Source: an uncultured Collinsella sp. (GTDB taxonomy: Bacteria > Actinomycetota > Coriobacteriia > Coriobacteriales > Coriobacteriaceae). Taken from it: 64,000 nt of DNA. The stretch lies in assembly GCA_902464495.1 (NCBI GenBank), contig CABQJK010000006.1, positions 1-64,000 on the forward strand, given 5' to 3'. Below, piece by piece: positions 33,404 to 40,483 of the stretch (position 1 is the stretch's first letter; every line of letters begins with the position of its first letter). Under the pieces are notes generated by a model. The model saw nothing but the letters and a program-made list of their open reading frames with translations. It was not told where the DNA came from and did no database searches. Made by a program: the position numbers and the translations under genes.

Positions 33404-35182
33404 ATGGACGAGAAGACCAAAGAGCAGATTCGACAGGAGGCCGCCGAGCTGGTTGCCAAGCTGCAGCCGCGTTCCGGCAAGTTCCGCACCATCAGCCCCG
33501 AGATGGACCCGCTGCGTCTGGGCTCTGGCTGGAGCATCGAGGACCTGGACAAACCGCAGGTCATCATCGAGTCGACGTTCGGCGACTCGCACCCGGGTTC
33601 CGCCGGCCTGTTTGAGCTGGTCGAGGAGGTGCGCGCCGGTGTTGCCGAGGCTGGTGGCCACGGCGCTCGTTACTTCTGCACCGACATCTGCGACGGCGAG
33701 GCCCAGGGCCACGACGGCATCAACTACTCGCTGCCCAGCCGCGACATGATTGCCAACATGATCGAGATTCACGCCAAGGCCACCCCGTTCGACGCCGGCG
33801 TCTTTGTCGCCAGCTGCGATAAGGGTCTGCCCGCGAACCTCATGGCCATGGGCCGCATCAACATCCCGTCGATCGTCGTCACCGGCGGCGTCATGGATGC
33901 TGGTCCCGACCTGCTGACCCTCGAGCAGCTCGGCGCCATCTCCGCCCGCTACGAGCGCGGCGAGATCTCCCGCGAGGAGCTCGAGTTCGCTAAGCACAAC
34001 GCCTGCCCCAGCTGCGGTGCCTGCTCCTTTATGGGCACTGCCTCGACCATGCAGGTCACGGCCGAGGCCCTGGGCCTCATGCTTCCTGGCACGGCTCTGC
34101 TGCCCGCCACCAGCTCCGACCTGCGCGAGTTCGCCCGCGAGGCTGGCCGTCAGTCCGTGTGGCTCTCCGAGCACAACCTGTGCCCGCGCGACATCGTGAC
34201 CAAGGAGTCCTTCGAGAACCTCATCATGGTCCACGGCGCCATCTCCGGCTCCACCAACTCGCTGCTGCACATTCCCGCGATCGCCCGTGAGTTTGGCATC
34301 GAGATGTCCGCCGACGACTTCGATCGTCTGCACCGTGGCGCCCACTACCTGCTCAACGTTCGTCCCGCAGGCGAGTGGCCGGCGCAGTTCTTCTACTATG
34401 CGGGCGGCGTGCCGCGCATCATGGAGGAGATCAAGTCGATGCTCCACCTCGACGTCATGACCGTCACCGGCAAGACCCTCGGCGAGAACCTCGAGGACCT
34501 CAAGAACAACGGTTACTACGAGAAATGCGGCCGCTACCTGGAGAAGTGGAACCTCAAGCGCGAGGACATCATCCGTCCGTTCGACCAGGCCTTTGGCACC
34601 GACGGCTCCATCGCCATCCTTCACGGCAACCTTGCCCCCGAGGGCGCCGTCGTCAAGCACACCGTCGTTCCGCGTGAGATGTTCCAGGCCACGCTCAAGG
34701 CCCGTCCGTTCGACTGCGAGGAGGACGCCATCCATGCCGTCCTGACGCACGAGGTCAAGCCCGGCGACGCCGTCATCATCCGCTACGAGGGCCCCAAGGG
34801 TTCCGGCATGCCCGAGATGTTCTACACCACCGAGGCTATCGCCAGCGACCCCGAGCTCGGCGCTTCCATTGCCCTGATCACCGACGGCCGCTTCTCCGGC
34901 GCCTCCAAGGGCCCGGCTATCGGTCACGTTTCGCCCGAGGCTGCCGTAGGTGGCCCGATTGCCCTGATCGAGGAGGGCGACCTTATCCAGATCAACATCC
35001 CCGAGCGCTCGCTGTCCATCGTGGGCATCGCCGGCAAGGAGATGGAGCCGGCCGAGGTTGACGCCGTCCTGGCCGAGCGCCTAGCCGCTTGGAAGCCCAA
35101 GGCCAACCGCTATACCTCCGGCACGCTCAAGTTCTTTACCGAGCATGCAGTCTCCGCCATTCAGGGTGGCTACATGGAGTAG
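33404..35182 (+). CDS. IlvD/Edd-family sugar-acid dehydratase (likely gluconate dehydratase)
   Basis: 592 residues. Iron-sulfur Cys ligands lie in FCTDICDGEAQGHDG, ASCDKGLPANLMA and HNACPSCGACSFMGTASTM; a C-terminal GRFSGASKGPAIGHVSPEA motif is also present. The family includes dihydroxy-acid dehydratase (IlvD), phosphogluconate dehydratase and several sugar-acid dehydratases. Position after gntP and near kdgK/eda argues for gluconate to KDG rather than branched-chain amino acid synthesis. A biosynthetic IlvD role cannot be excluded from sequence alone. Confidence 0.85.
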   Translation: MDEKTKEQIRQEAAELVAKLQPRSGKFRTISPEMDPLRLGSGWSIEDLDKPQVIIESTFGDSHPGSAGLFELVEEVRAGVAEAGGHGARYFCTDICDGEAQGHDGINYSLPSRDMIANMIEIHAKATPFDAGVFVASCDKGLPANLMAMGRINIPSIVVTGGVMDAGPDLLTLEQLGAISARYERGEISREELEFAKHNACPSCGACSFMGTASTMQVTAEALGLMLPGTALLPATSSDLREFAREAGRQSVWLSEHNLCPRDIVTKESFENLIMVHGAISGSTNSLLHIPAIAREFGIEMSADDFDRLHRGAHYLLNVRPAGEWPAQFFYYAGGVPRIMEEIKSMLHLDVMTVTGKTLGENLEDLKNNGYYEKCGRYLEKWNLKREDIIRPFDQAFGTDGSIAILHGNLAPEGAVVKHTVVPREMFQATLKARPFDCEEDAIHAVLTHEVKPGDAVIIRYEGPKGSGMPEMFYTTEAIASDPELGASIALITDGRFSGASKGPAIGHVSPEAAVGGPIALIEEGDLIQINIPERSLSIVGIAGKEMEPAEVDAVLAERLAAWKPKANRYTSGTLKFFTEHAVSAIQGGYME

Positions 35183-35230
35183 CGCCCGTACGCATCGAAT
35201 TTTTCCTCTCATAGATGCGTGGCACAAAGG

Positions 35231-35262
35231 GCCCCGAGTTCATACGAGCTCGGGGCTCTTTT
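35231..35262 (+). terminator. Terminator after the dehydratase gene
   Basis: GCCCCGAG / CTCGGGGC stem followed by TCTTTT. Confidence 0.85.
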
Positions 35263-35413
35263 CGTCTGGATTGCAGACGTATTGACGGACGAAAGTATGT
35301 TGCGTCTGGCGAATAATCAGACGAAATCGAATTTTGCGTCTCATTTCCGTACGCAAATAAGACGAAAACCGTTTGCGTCTGGTTAAAAACCGTACGCAAA
35401 CGGTTTTCGTCTT
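35263..35413. repeat. Cluster of AGACG-type palindromes between convergent genes
   Basis: A perfect 20-bp inverted repeat (35359-35378 and 35394-35413, core AAGACGAAAACCGTTTGCGT) is preceded by several more inverted AGACGAAA / TTTGCGTCT units (35263-35340). It lies after the stop of the AAA ATPase gene and may end that transcript, but the repetition exceeds what a terminator needs. Confidence 0.6.
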
Positions 35414-35431
35414 GCAGGGCGGTTGCCGCTT

Positions 35432-36523
35432 CTACAGTTCAACTTCCAGTTCTGCTTTGTGTTCGTTGAGGTAGTCGCGCATGTAGGGGATGGCAAACGA
35501 TATCTTGCCGTACGAAGGTGCCTCGATAATCGACTCTCTGAGCAGTCGGCTACGGACGGAGCTCACCTGCTGAGGCGTCTTGTTTAAGTCATCGGCAACC
35601 ATGCTGGTCGAGCTCGTCTGCCCCAAAGATGCCATGCTCAGCAGATAAGCGATGCACGTGGGTGGAATGCGCTGCAGCGCGGGCTCTATCACCATGGCGC
35701 AGAAGCGTTCGCGCGCTGTTGCGATGCCTCGCCTTGCCTCTTCCTCTCCAATAACAGTTGTATGGGCGCGTCTTGCCAGCTGCCATGCGTAATATCCAAC
35801 GAGTTGGATCATGAAAGGATAGCCCTGCGTTGCCTCGGCAAGCTGCCCGGCAATACCTGGCTGTAGCTCCATGCCAGACGCTTCAATGGTTTCCTCGAGG
35901 GAGTACGACACTTCGGTTACTGCCACAGCCTTCAGGTCAAAGGGGAGGGCGCGGCGCAAAAACGTAAGTGTCTTTCCGTTGATGACACTTTCGATCATCG
36001 AAGGCAGCCCCGCAAAAACAAAGGCGATATCAAGGTCTTCGCCGATAACCTGCTGAATCGCAATGGAGAGTGTTCGGACCTCTTCGAGCTCTGCGTCTTG
36101 AACCTCGTCGAGGGTGATGAGCAGGCCATTTCCATCCTTGGATATAGCCTGCCTCATGGCGTCGCGCAGCGATGGACCGATTCGCTCAATGTCTATGCTG
36201 CCGATGGATATGCCAGCTACGGTGGGCTCAAATCTGGCGTGTTTGGCCTGGAATTTGGGCTGCAGCTGTTCGAGAATGCGCTGGCAAAGCCCCTCAGTTG
36301 CGACCTCTTTTATGACCGTCCAACCATGGCTTTGCGCCAAACGTGAGCACTCGTCAAGGAGGACTGTCTTGCCCGTTCCACGGACGCCGGCTATGCGCAT
36401 AAGGCGCCCCGGGGCACCAGGCCCGTTGACGAGGCCTTCATTGAATTCCTCGAGTACATCTTCGCGGCCGATAATCGTGGGAGGTGTTTTGCCTGCCGTG
36501 GGCTTAAAAGGGTTTGTTTGCAT
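35432..36523 (-). CDS. AAA/STAND-type ATPase with C-terminal winged helix
   Basis: 363 residues. Walker A GVRGTGKTVLLDEC near residue 47, Walker B LLITLDEVQDA near residue 138, an arginine-rich sensor region, and a C-terminal winged-helix-like end (about residues 290-355). The layout resembles archaeal-type Orc1/Cdc6-like or NTPase families found scattered in bacterial accessory DNA; I cannot assign a function. The start at MQTNPFKPTAGK was chosen for AAAGGTGG just before it. It interrupts the uronate region and is preceded by seven tandem 10-bp repeats. Confidence 0.75.
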   Translation of the reverse strand: MQTNPFKPTAGKTPPTIIGREDVLEEFNEGLVNGPGAPGRLMRIAGVRGTGKTVLLDECSRLAQSHGWTVIKEVATEGLCQRILEQLQPKFQAKHARFEPTVAGISIGSIDIERIGPSLRDAMRQAISKDGNGLLITLDEVQDAELEEVRTLSIAIQQVIGEDLDIAFVFAGLPSMIESVINGKTLTFLRRALPFDLKAVAVTEVSYSLEETIEASGMELQPGIAGQLAEATQGYPFMIQLVGYYAWQLARRAHTTVIGEEEARRGIATARERFCAMVIEPALQRIPPTCIAYLLSMASLGQTSSTSMVADDLNKTPQQVSSVRSRLLRESIIEAPSYGKISFAIPYMRDYLNEHKAELEVEL

Positions 36524-36540
36524 GTGAGCCACCTTTGCTC

Positions 36541-36610
36541 AAGATATAGCAAGTTATAGCAAAGTATAGCAAGATATAGCAAAGTATAGTGAGATATAGC
36601 AACGTATAGC
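36541..36610. repeat. Seven tandem 10-bp units (TATAGC core) before the ATPase gene
   Basis: Units such as AAGATATAGC, AAGTTATAGC, AAAGTATAGC repeat with an exact 10-bp period from 36541 to 36610, ending 18 bp upstream of the ATPase start (minus strand reads GCTATACTTT). Several units contain a TATACT -10-like hexamer. Confidence 0.85.
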
Positions 36611-36636
36611 GCTGCTCGCGGGTTCTTGCGGTGGTG

Positions 36637-37317
36637 CTATTTTCCGAATGCCGCGCGGATAAAGCGCTGGGCGAACAGCTTGTTGGCGACGTTGATGACA
36701 TGGCCCAGGAACAGCGCGGAGATGGCGGTCGTGACACCAAAGCCGCCCAGGTTGTGCATAAAGACCAGCGACAGCGCGAGCGAGGCGGCGACGTGCGAGC
36801 AATCGAACACGACCTTTACATCGCCAAAGCGGCGTTTGAGTTTTTCGGCAATGACCTGCACCAGGCCATCGGGCGCGTTGGGAACGACGCCCATGTTGAC
36901 GACGAGGCTAACGCCAAACGCGGTGATGGCAAGCGAGAGCAGCATGGTCGCGACCTGTGCCGGTAGCGCGGTGGGATGCAGGGGGTTAACGTTCATAAAG
37001 AAGTCGGTAAAGCCACCGATCAGTGTTGAGAAAAAGAGCTCGAGCAAAATACGCGGCTGAAACTCGCGGCGCAAGATGGCTGCCTGTGCGGCGATGTAGG
37101 CGACATAGGTCGCGGTGATCCAAAAGCCGAGTGTCTTGCCAGTGAGCATGGACAGCGTCGTGGCAAAACAGGTAAGCGCGGCGACGCCCAGGCCCGATGC
37201 GGTCTGAATGCTCATGCCGAGGGCAAGCGTCGCAACACCTGCTAAATACATCAGCATTCTGATGACGGTATGGCACCAGTCGATCTTCTCGCCATTCATG
37301 ATGATGAGCGGTCGCAT
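36637..37317 (-). CDS. YczE/YitT-like integral membrane protein in the KDG regulon
   Basis: 226 residues with about five to six transmembrane helices; segments VATLALGMSIQTASGLGVAALTCF and VVNMGVVPNAPDGLVQVIAEK resemble the YczE/DUF6198 group, whose function is not known. Its leader has the same promoter-operator-hairpin order as kdgK and the conserved RNA block found before eda, so it probably responds to KDG or its precursors. It might move a uronate intermediate or a counter-ion, which is speculation. The start at MRPLIIMNGEK follows AAAGGACGGG. Confidence 0.75.
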   Translation of the reverse strand: MRPLIIMNGEKIDWCHTVIRMLMYLAGVATLALGMSIQTASGLGVAALTCFATTLSMLTGKTLGFWITATYVAYIAAQAAILRREFQPRILLELFFSTLIGGFTDFFMNVNPLHPTALPAQVATMLLSLAITAFGVSLVVNMGVVPNAPDGLVQVIAEKLKRRFGDVKVVFDCSHVAASLALSLVFMHNLGGFGVTTAISALFLGHVINVANKLFAQRFIRAAFGK

Positions 37318-37359
37318 ATTGCTGCCCGTCCTTTCGGTTGTGAAGAAAAAGGCTGACCT

Positions 37360-37461
37360 GGGCCGGCAAAAGAGGGTTATCGGAGGCACTGCTGTAAAAG
37401 CAGAAAAGCCGGCCCCACGGTCAGTCGTCTAGAAAGTGTCTCGCTGTGCCGGAATGGGACT
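37360..37461 (-). ncRNA. Conserved structured leader element, copy 1 (YczE-like gene)
   Basis: On the plus strand: outer stem GGGCCGGC (37360-37367) / GCCGGCCC (37408-37415), inner hairpin CTGCT / AGCAG (37389-37403), invariant GGTTATCGGAGGCACTGCT (37375-37393), CAGTCGTCTAGAAA (37422-37435) and CCGGAATGGGACT (37449-37461). All three blocks recur before eda (40484-40592), where the stems differ in sequence but still pair. The gene it serves is on the minus strand. It is a candidate cis-acting RNA; I recognise no known class. Confidence 0.6.
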
Positions 37462-37501
37462 AAAGGGCCAACGAGACGGGAGAAAAGTGAATGACAGGAC
37501 G

Positions 37502-37553
37502 TGGGCAATAGGATGCCAAGATGGTAGGGTGCGTCTTAGCATCCTATTGCCCA
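37502..37553 (-). ncRNA. Long hairpin with conserved loop, copy 1
   Basis: 15-bp perfect stem (37502-37516 / 37539-37553) around a 22-nt loop beginning CAAGATGGTAGGGTGCGTCT. The kdgK leader has a different 17-bp stem around nearly the same loop (19 of 22 identical). It would be the very 5' end of the YczE-gene transcript. Confidence 0.65.
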
Positions 37554-37558
37554 TGCTT

Positions 37559-37612
37559 AACGAAATCGGTTTCGTTTGAGCCTTAGTATACGCACGGGAT
37601 TCCTTTTGCAAA
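37559..37612 (-). promoter_or_regulatory. Promoter and operator of the YczE-like gene
   Basis: Minus strand: TTGCAA (-35-like, 37611-37606), TATACT (-10, 37590-37585), then operator CGAAATCGGTTTCG at 37561-37574. The same order occurs before kdgK. Confidence 0.7.
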
Positions 37613-37628
37613 GAGAAAAATAATAAAA

Positions 37629-37644
37629 AGGTGAACGTTCACCT
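37629..37644. promoter_or_regulatory. AGGTGAACGTTCACCT operator (perfect copy) before the HIT gene
   Basis: Perfect 16-bp palindrome identical to the uxaC site at 12010. Confidence 0.8.
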
Positions 37645-37686
37645 AATTGCAACAACTCGTTGGCGGTATCATGGCAAGGACATACT

Positions 37687-37700
37687 CGAAACCGATTTCG
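37687..37700. promoter_or_regulatory. CGAAACCGATTTCG operator before the HIT gene
   Basis: Matches the KdgK/YczE operator family (reverse orientation), 43 bp downstream of the AGGTGAACGTTCACCT site. Confidence 0.7.
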
Positions 37701-37808
37701 CAACGGTTGGAGAGCGCATCGTGTGTTCGTCGTGGACTGCCGGGCAGCTTGGTTGCGCCCGTCGGTCGCATTGCGGCGAACGCTTTCACCCGGATCGAAA
37801 GGACCACC

Positions 37809-38243
37809 ATGGAACAGCACACCGATTGCTCGTACTGCATGTGCGGGACCGACAACACGCTCGTCGATGCCTTTGGCGTCCCCATGCTCGACCTGCCCGC
37901 CAGCAAGCTCATCTTGTTTAAGGAGCAGAGCCACAAGGGTCGCGTAATCGTGGCCTCCAAGCAGCACGTCGATGACATCTCCTGCATGTCCGAGGAAGAC
38001 GCCGCCGCCTTTATGGCAGATGTCCGCCACGTTGCCGCCGCGCTGCACAAGGCGTTCAACCCCGACAAGATCAACTTTGGTGCTTACGGCGACACCATGC
38101 ATCATCTGCATGTGCATATCGTCCCCAAGTACAAGAACGACACGTTTGAGTTTGGTGACGTGTTTGCCATGAACCCCGGCCGCGTCACGCTCGAGCCGGC
38201 TCAGTACGACGAAATCGCCCAGGCAATCATCGCCAACTTGTAA
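37809..38243 (+). CDS. HIT-family nucleotide hydrolase
   Basis: 144 residues: N-terminal CSYCMCG (possible zinc site), and the histidine triad TMHHLHVHIVPKY (His-x-His-x-His). HIT proteins hydrolyse nucleotide phosphoramidates, dinucleotides or AMP conjugates. What is unusual is the promoter, which holds one operator of each uronate family, so this gene is probably induced with the KDG pathway. The start follows GAAAGGACCACC; longer in-frame starts would cover the second operator. Confidence 0.88.
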   Translation: MEQHTDCSYCMCGTDNTLVDAFGVPMLDLPASKLILFKEQSHKGRVIVASKQHVDDISCMSEEDAAAFMADVRHVAAALHKAFNPDKINFGAYGDTMHHLHVHIVPKYKNDTFEFGDVFAMNPGRVTLEPAQYDEIAQAIIANL

Positions 38244-38264
38244 AACCCCTTCGTCCCTCATAGG

Positions 38265-38330
38265 CTGCGGTGAAATACGGACTGTTTAGCGGCTCCAGCG
38301 GCGCCATCAGTCCCTATTTCACCGCAACTT
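38265..38330. repeat. REP-like palindrome, family A copy 2
   Basis: GCTGCGGTGAAATACGGACT (38265-38284) and the nearly complementary 38310-38330. It is located 20 bp after the HIT gene. Confidence 0.75.
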
Positions 38331-38383
38331 ATAGTGGGCCCGGGGCGCCAATTTGGGATGGAATAGTGCTGTGCCACGAAAAT

Positions 38384-38540
38384 GGGCTATCTACTACGTT
38401 TAAGCCGTAGGGGTCAACCATAGCCGGCTTTTTTGAAAATCGGCAAGCCGTCTACCTGCGGTTTTGTTTTCTCATTTTTCGGCATGGTCGGGGCTATCCG
38501 CGTTAACGTAGTAGATGGGCCCCTTTTGTGGCAAGGGGGC
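38384..38540. other. Structured intergenic element with terminal inverted repeats
   Basis: ATCTACTACGTT (38389-38400) and AACGTAGTAGAT (38505-38516) are exact complements extended by GGGC on the outside. Inside are further stems, for example AGCCGGC...T6. A GCCCCTTTT...AAGGGGGCC hairpin follows. This fills the 38244-38710 gap with the REP copies. No gene is seen. Confidence 0.5.
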
Positions 38541-38633
38541 CGATCTGCGGGCCAGGGTAGCTAAAAGAGCCCCGTCCCAAAAAGACTGCCCCAAAAAGAC
38601 TGCCTGATTTTGCTGCTGAAGGCTGCGAGCAGG

Positions 38634-38652
38634 AACTATTTCACCGCAACTT
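38634..38652. repeat. Partial REP-like copy (family A)
   Basis: ACTATTTCACCGCAACTTA matches the right half of the family A palindromes. The left half is degenerate. Confidence 0.5.
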
Positions 38653-38710
38653 ATGGGGGGCGGGGGATGCGATAGTATTGCATGGTGGTATTCGACTAAC
38701 CGAGGGCTTT

Positions 38711-39403
38711 ATGGAACAGCACCAGCATTATCAGAGTCTGCAAGACCAGGCATACAACGCATTGCGCTCCAAGATCATTTATGCCGAGCTCAAGCCCGGT
38801 ACGCGCCTTTCGGCGATTGGTCTGGAAAAGGAGACGGGAATCGGGCGCACGCCCATTCGCGAGTCTTTTGTGCGCCTGCGTGAGCAGGAGCTGGTGGAAA
38901 CTCGTCCCAAAAGCGGCACCTATGTCTCAAAAATCAGCATGGAGCGCGCCGAGAACGCTTGTTTCTTGCGCGAGAAACTCGAAAGAAGCGTACTCATTAA
39001 ATGCTGCTCTGCCGCCACGCCCGAGCAAAAGCATCGGCTCGAGCAGATTCTTGCCGAGTCCGAGTCGCTCGACCATAGCGAGACGCGTCGCTTTTTCGAC
39101 CTGGACAACCTGTTCCATGAGACATGTTTTGAGATTGCCGGCCGTCACATGCTGTGGGATTGGATGAAGAGCGTCAACACGCATTTTGAGCGATACAACT
39201 GGTTGCGTATGGTGTCGCAGGATCTGGATTGGGAACCGATTCGTCGACAGCACCGCCGGATTCTCGAGGCCATTAAGAAGGGCGATACCGACACGGCGAG
39301 CTATCTGGCAGAGACGCATTTGCATCTAATGCCCGAGGAGCAGGGTCCGGTTATCGCCTTGCATCCCGACTATTTTGAGCTGTCCAAAGACTTGGCCATC
39401 TAA
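38711..39403 (+). CDS. GntR-family (FCD) transcriptional regulator
   Basis: 230 residues with winged helix (LRSKIIYAELKPGTRLSAIGLEKETGIGRTPIRESFVRL) and FCD helical domain (FDLDNLFHETCFEIAG, HRRILEAIKKGD), which normally binds a carboxylate via a metal. It lies between the HIT gene and eda but no clear operator for it is visible. Uronate or a downstream acid is a plausible ligand. The start has CGAGGG 4-9 bases upstream. Confidence 0.85.
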   Translation: MEQHQHYQSLQDQAYNALRSKIIYAELKPGTRLSAIGLEKETGIGRTPIRESFVRLREQELVETRPKSGTYVSKISMERAENACFLREKLERSVLIKCCSAATPEQKHRLEQILAESESLDHSETRRFFDLDNLFHETCFEIAGRHMLWDWMKSVNTHFERYNWLRMVSQDLDWEPIRRQHRRILEAIKKGDTDTASYLAETHLHLMPEEQGPVIALHPDYFELSKDLAI

Positions 39404-39417
39404 TCCGTCCCCCTAAT

Positions 39418-39486
39418 TAGTTGCGGTGAAATAAGGATTGTTTTGCGGCTCTGACGGCGTAAACAGTCCCTATTTCACCGCAAGTG
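39418..39486. repeat. REP-like palindrome, family A copy 3
   Basis: AGTTGCGGTGAAATAAGGAT at 39419-39438 and the complementary right arm ending CACCGCAAGT (39477-39486). Confidence 0.75.
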
Positions 39487-39510
39487 CTGGGACGCATCGG
39501 GGCATGAAAA

Positions 39511-39577
39511 AGCTGCGGCGCCGCTTGGAGGAAAAGACCGGAAGCAAGGGCCCATTCCTCCAGACGGCGCCGCAGCT
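39511..39577. terminator. Two-tier hairpin after the gntR gene
   Basis: AGCTGCGGCGCCG (39511-39523) / CGGCGCCGCAGCT (39565-39577), with inner TGGAGGAA / TTCCTCCA, A-run before and TGTTTT after. Confidence 0.8.
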
Positions 39578-39625
39578 GTTTTGGTGGACTGGATTATGTT
39601 GAGTCGGCTGATTGGCCGGGAAAGC

Positions 39626-39726
39626 AAAGCGGCTCGGGGGCGTGTCGCTTCCGTCACGTTCTATCAGCATACAAGACGGTTTCGGTTCTTGTCCGTGACG
39701 GAAACGGCGCGCTTCCGAGCCGCTTT
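39626..39726. other. Large nested hairpin in the gntR/eda gap
   Basis: AAAGCGGCTCGG (39626-39637) / CCGAGCCGCTTT (39715-39726), with a second stem TTCCGTCACG / CGTGACGGAA (39649-39658 / 39694-39703). No gene in the 378-bp gap. Confidence 0.65.
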
Positions 39727-39730
39727 AAAA

Positions 39731-39764
39731 GAAAGGGGGCGAGGTCTAGGACACGCCCCCTTTC
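39731..39764 (-). terminator. Terminator of eda
   Basis: GAAAGGGGGCG (39731-39741) / CGCCCCCTTTC (39754-39764). On the minus strand it follows the eda stop by about 17 bp. Confidence 0.85.
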
Positions 39765-39781
39765 ACGATAGAGAGCTAAAC

Positions 39782-40423
39782 CTAGCCGCGGACCTTCTTG
39801 ACGACGTCCATGGCCTCGCGGGCGATCTGCTCGACCTTGGAGAAGTCGCCGTCGGCGAACAGGGCCGGCTTGACCATCCAGGTGCCACCACAGGCGATGA
39901 TGGCGGAGGAGCTCAGGTACTCCTCGACGTTGGCGGTGCTCACGCCGCCGGTGGGCATAAAGCGATGGCCGACAAACGGAGCGGCGAGGGCCTTGATGGT
40001 GTTCAGGCCACCATACTGAGCCGCGGGGAAGAACTTGGTGACCTTGAGGCCCAGGTTCTCGGCGGCGGTGACCTCGGAGGGGGTCACGGTGCCAGGAAGG
40101 ACGGGCAGGTCGATGTCGATGCAGTGCTTCACGACGTCCTCGTTGTAACCCGGCGAGACGATGAACTTGGCACCGGCGGCACGGGCCTGCTCAACCTGCT
40201 CGACGGTCAGGACAGTGCCGGCGCCGACGCACATCTCGGGCTCGGCCTCGGCCATAGCGGCGATGCACTCGGCGGCGCAGGCAGTGCGGAAGGTGACCTC
40301 GGCGGACTTCATGCCGGCTGCCATAAGGGCATGGGCGAGCGGTGCGGCGTCCTCGACCTTGTCGAGCACGACGACCGGCACGATGCCCAGGGATTCAAGC
40401 GTGGTGTAGAACTGATCGAACAT
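39782..40423 (-). CDS. eda: KDPG/KHG aldolase
   Basis: 213 residues, class I aldolase: AEVTFRT with catalytic Glu42, GAGTVLT, GTVTPSE and the Schiff-base Lys130 in VTKFFPAAQYGG. It splits 2-keto-3-deoxy-6-phosphogluconate to pyruvate and glyceraldehyde 3-phosphate. It lies downstream of kdgK on the same strand, separated by 255 bp that hold the conserved RNA element copy 2. The start follows AAAGGAACACT. Confidence 0.95.
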   Translation of the reverse strand: MFDQFYTTLESLGIVPVVVLDKVEDAAPLAHALMAAGMKSAEVTFRTACAAECIAAMAEAEPEMCVGAGTVLTVEQVEQARAAGAKFIVSPGYNEDVVKHCIDIDLPVLPGTVTPSEVTAAENLGLKVTKFFPAAQYGGLNTIKALAAPFVGHRFMPTGGVSTANVEEYLSSSAIIACGGTWMVKPALFADGDFSKVEQIAREAMDVVKKVRG

Positions 40424-40483
40424 AGTGTTCCTTTCGATGTGAGGCGCGCACGGGCGCGTGATTGCCAAAGAAGATTGGCCATG

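Noticed and set aside
36541..36610. CRISPR array
   Set aside because: Ten-bp units without spacers and no cas genes; it is a simple tandem repeat.
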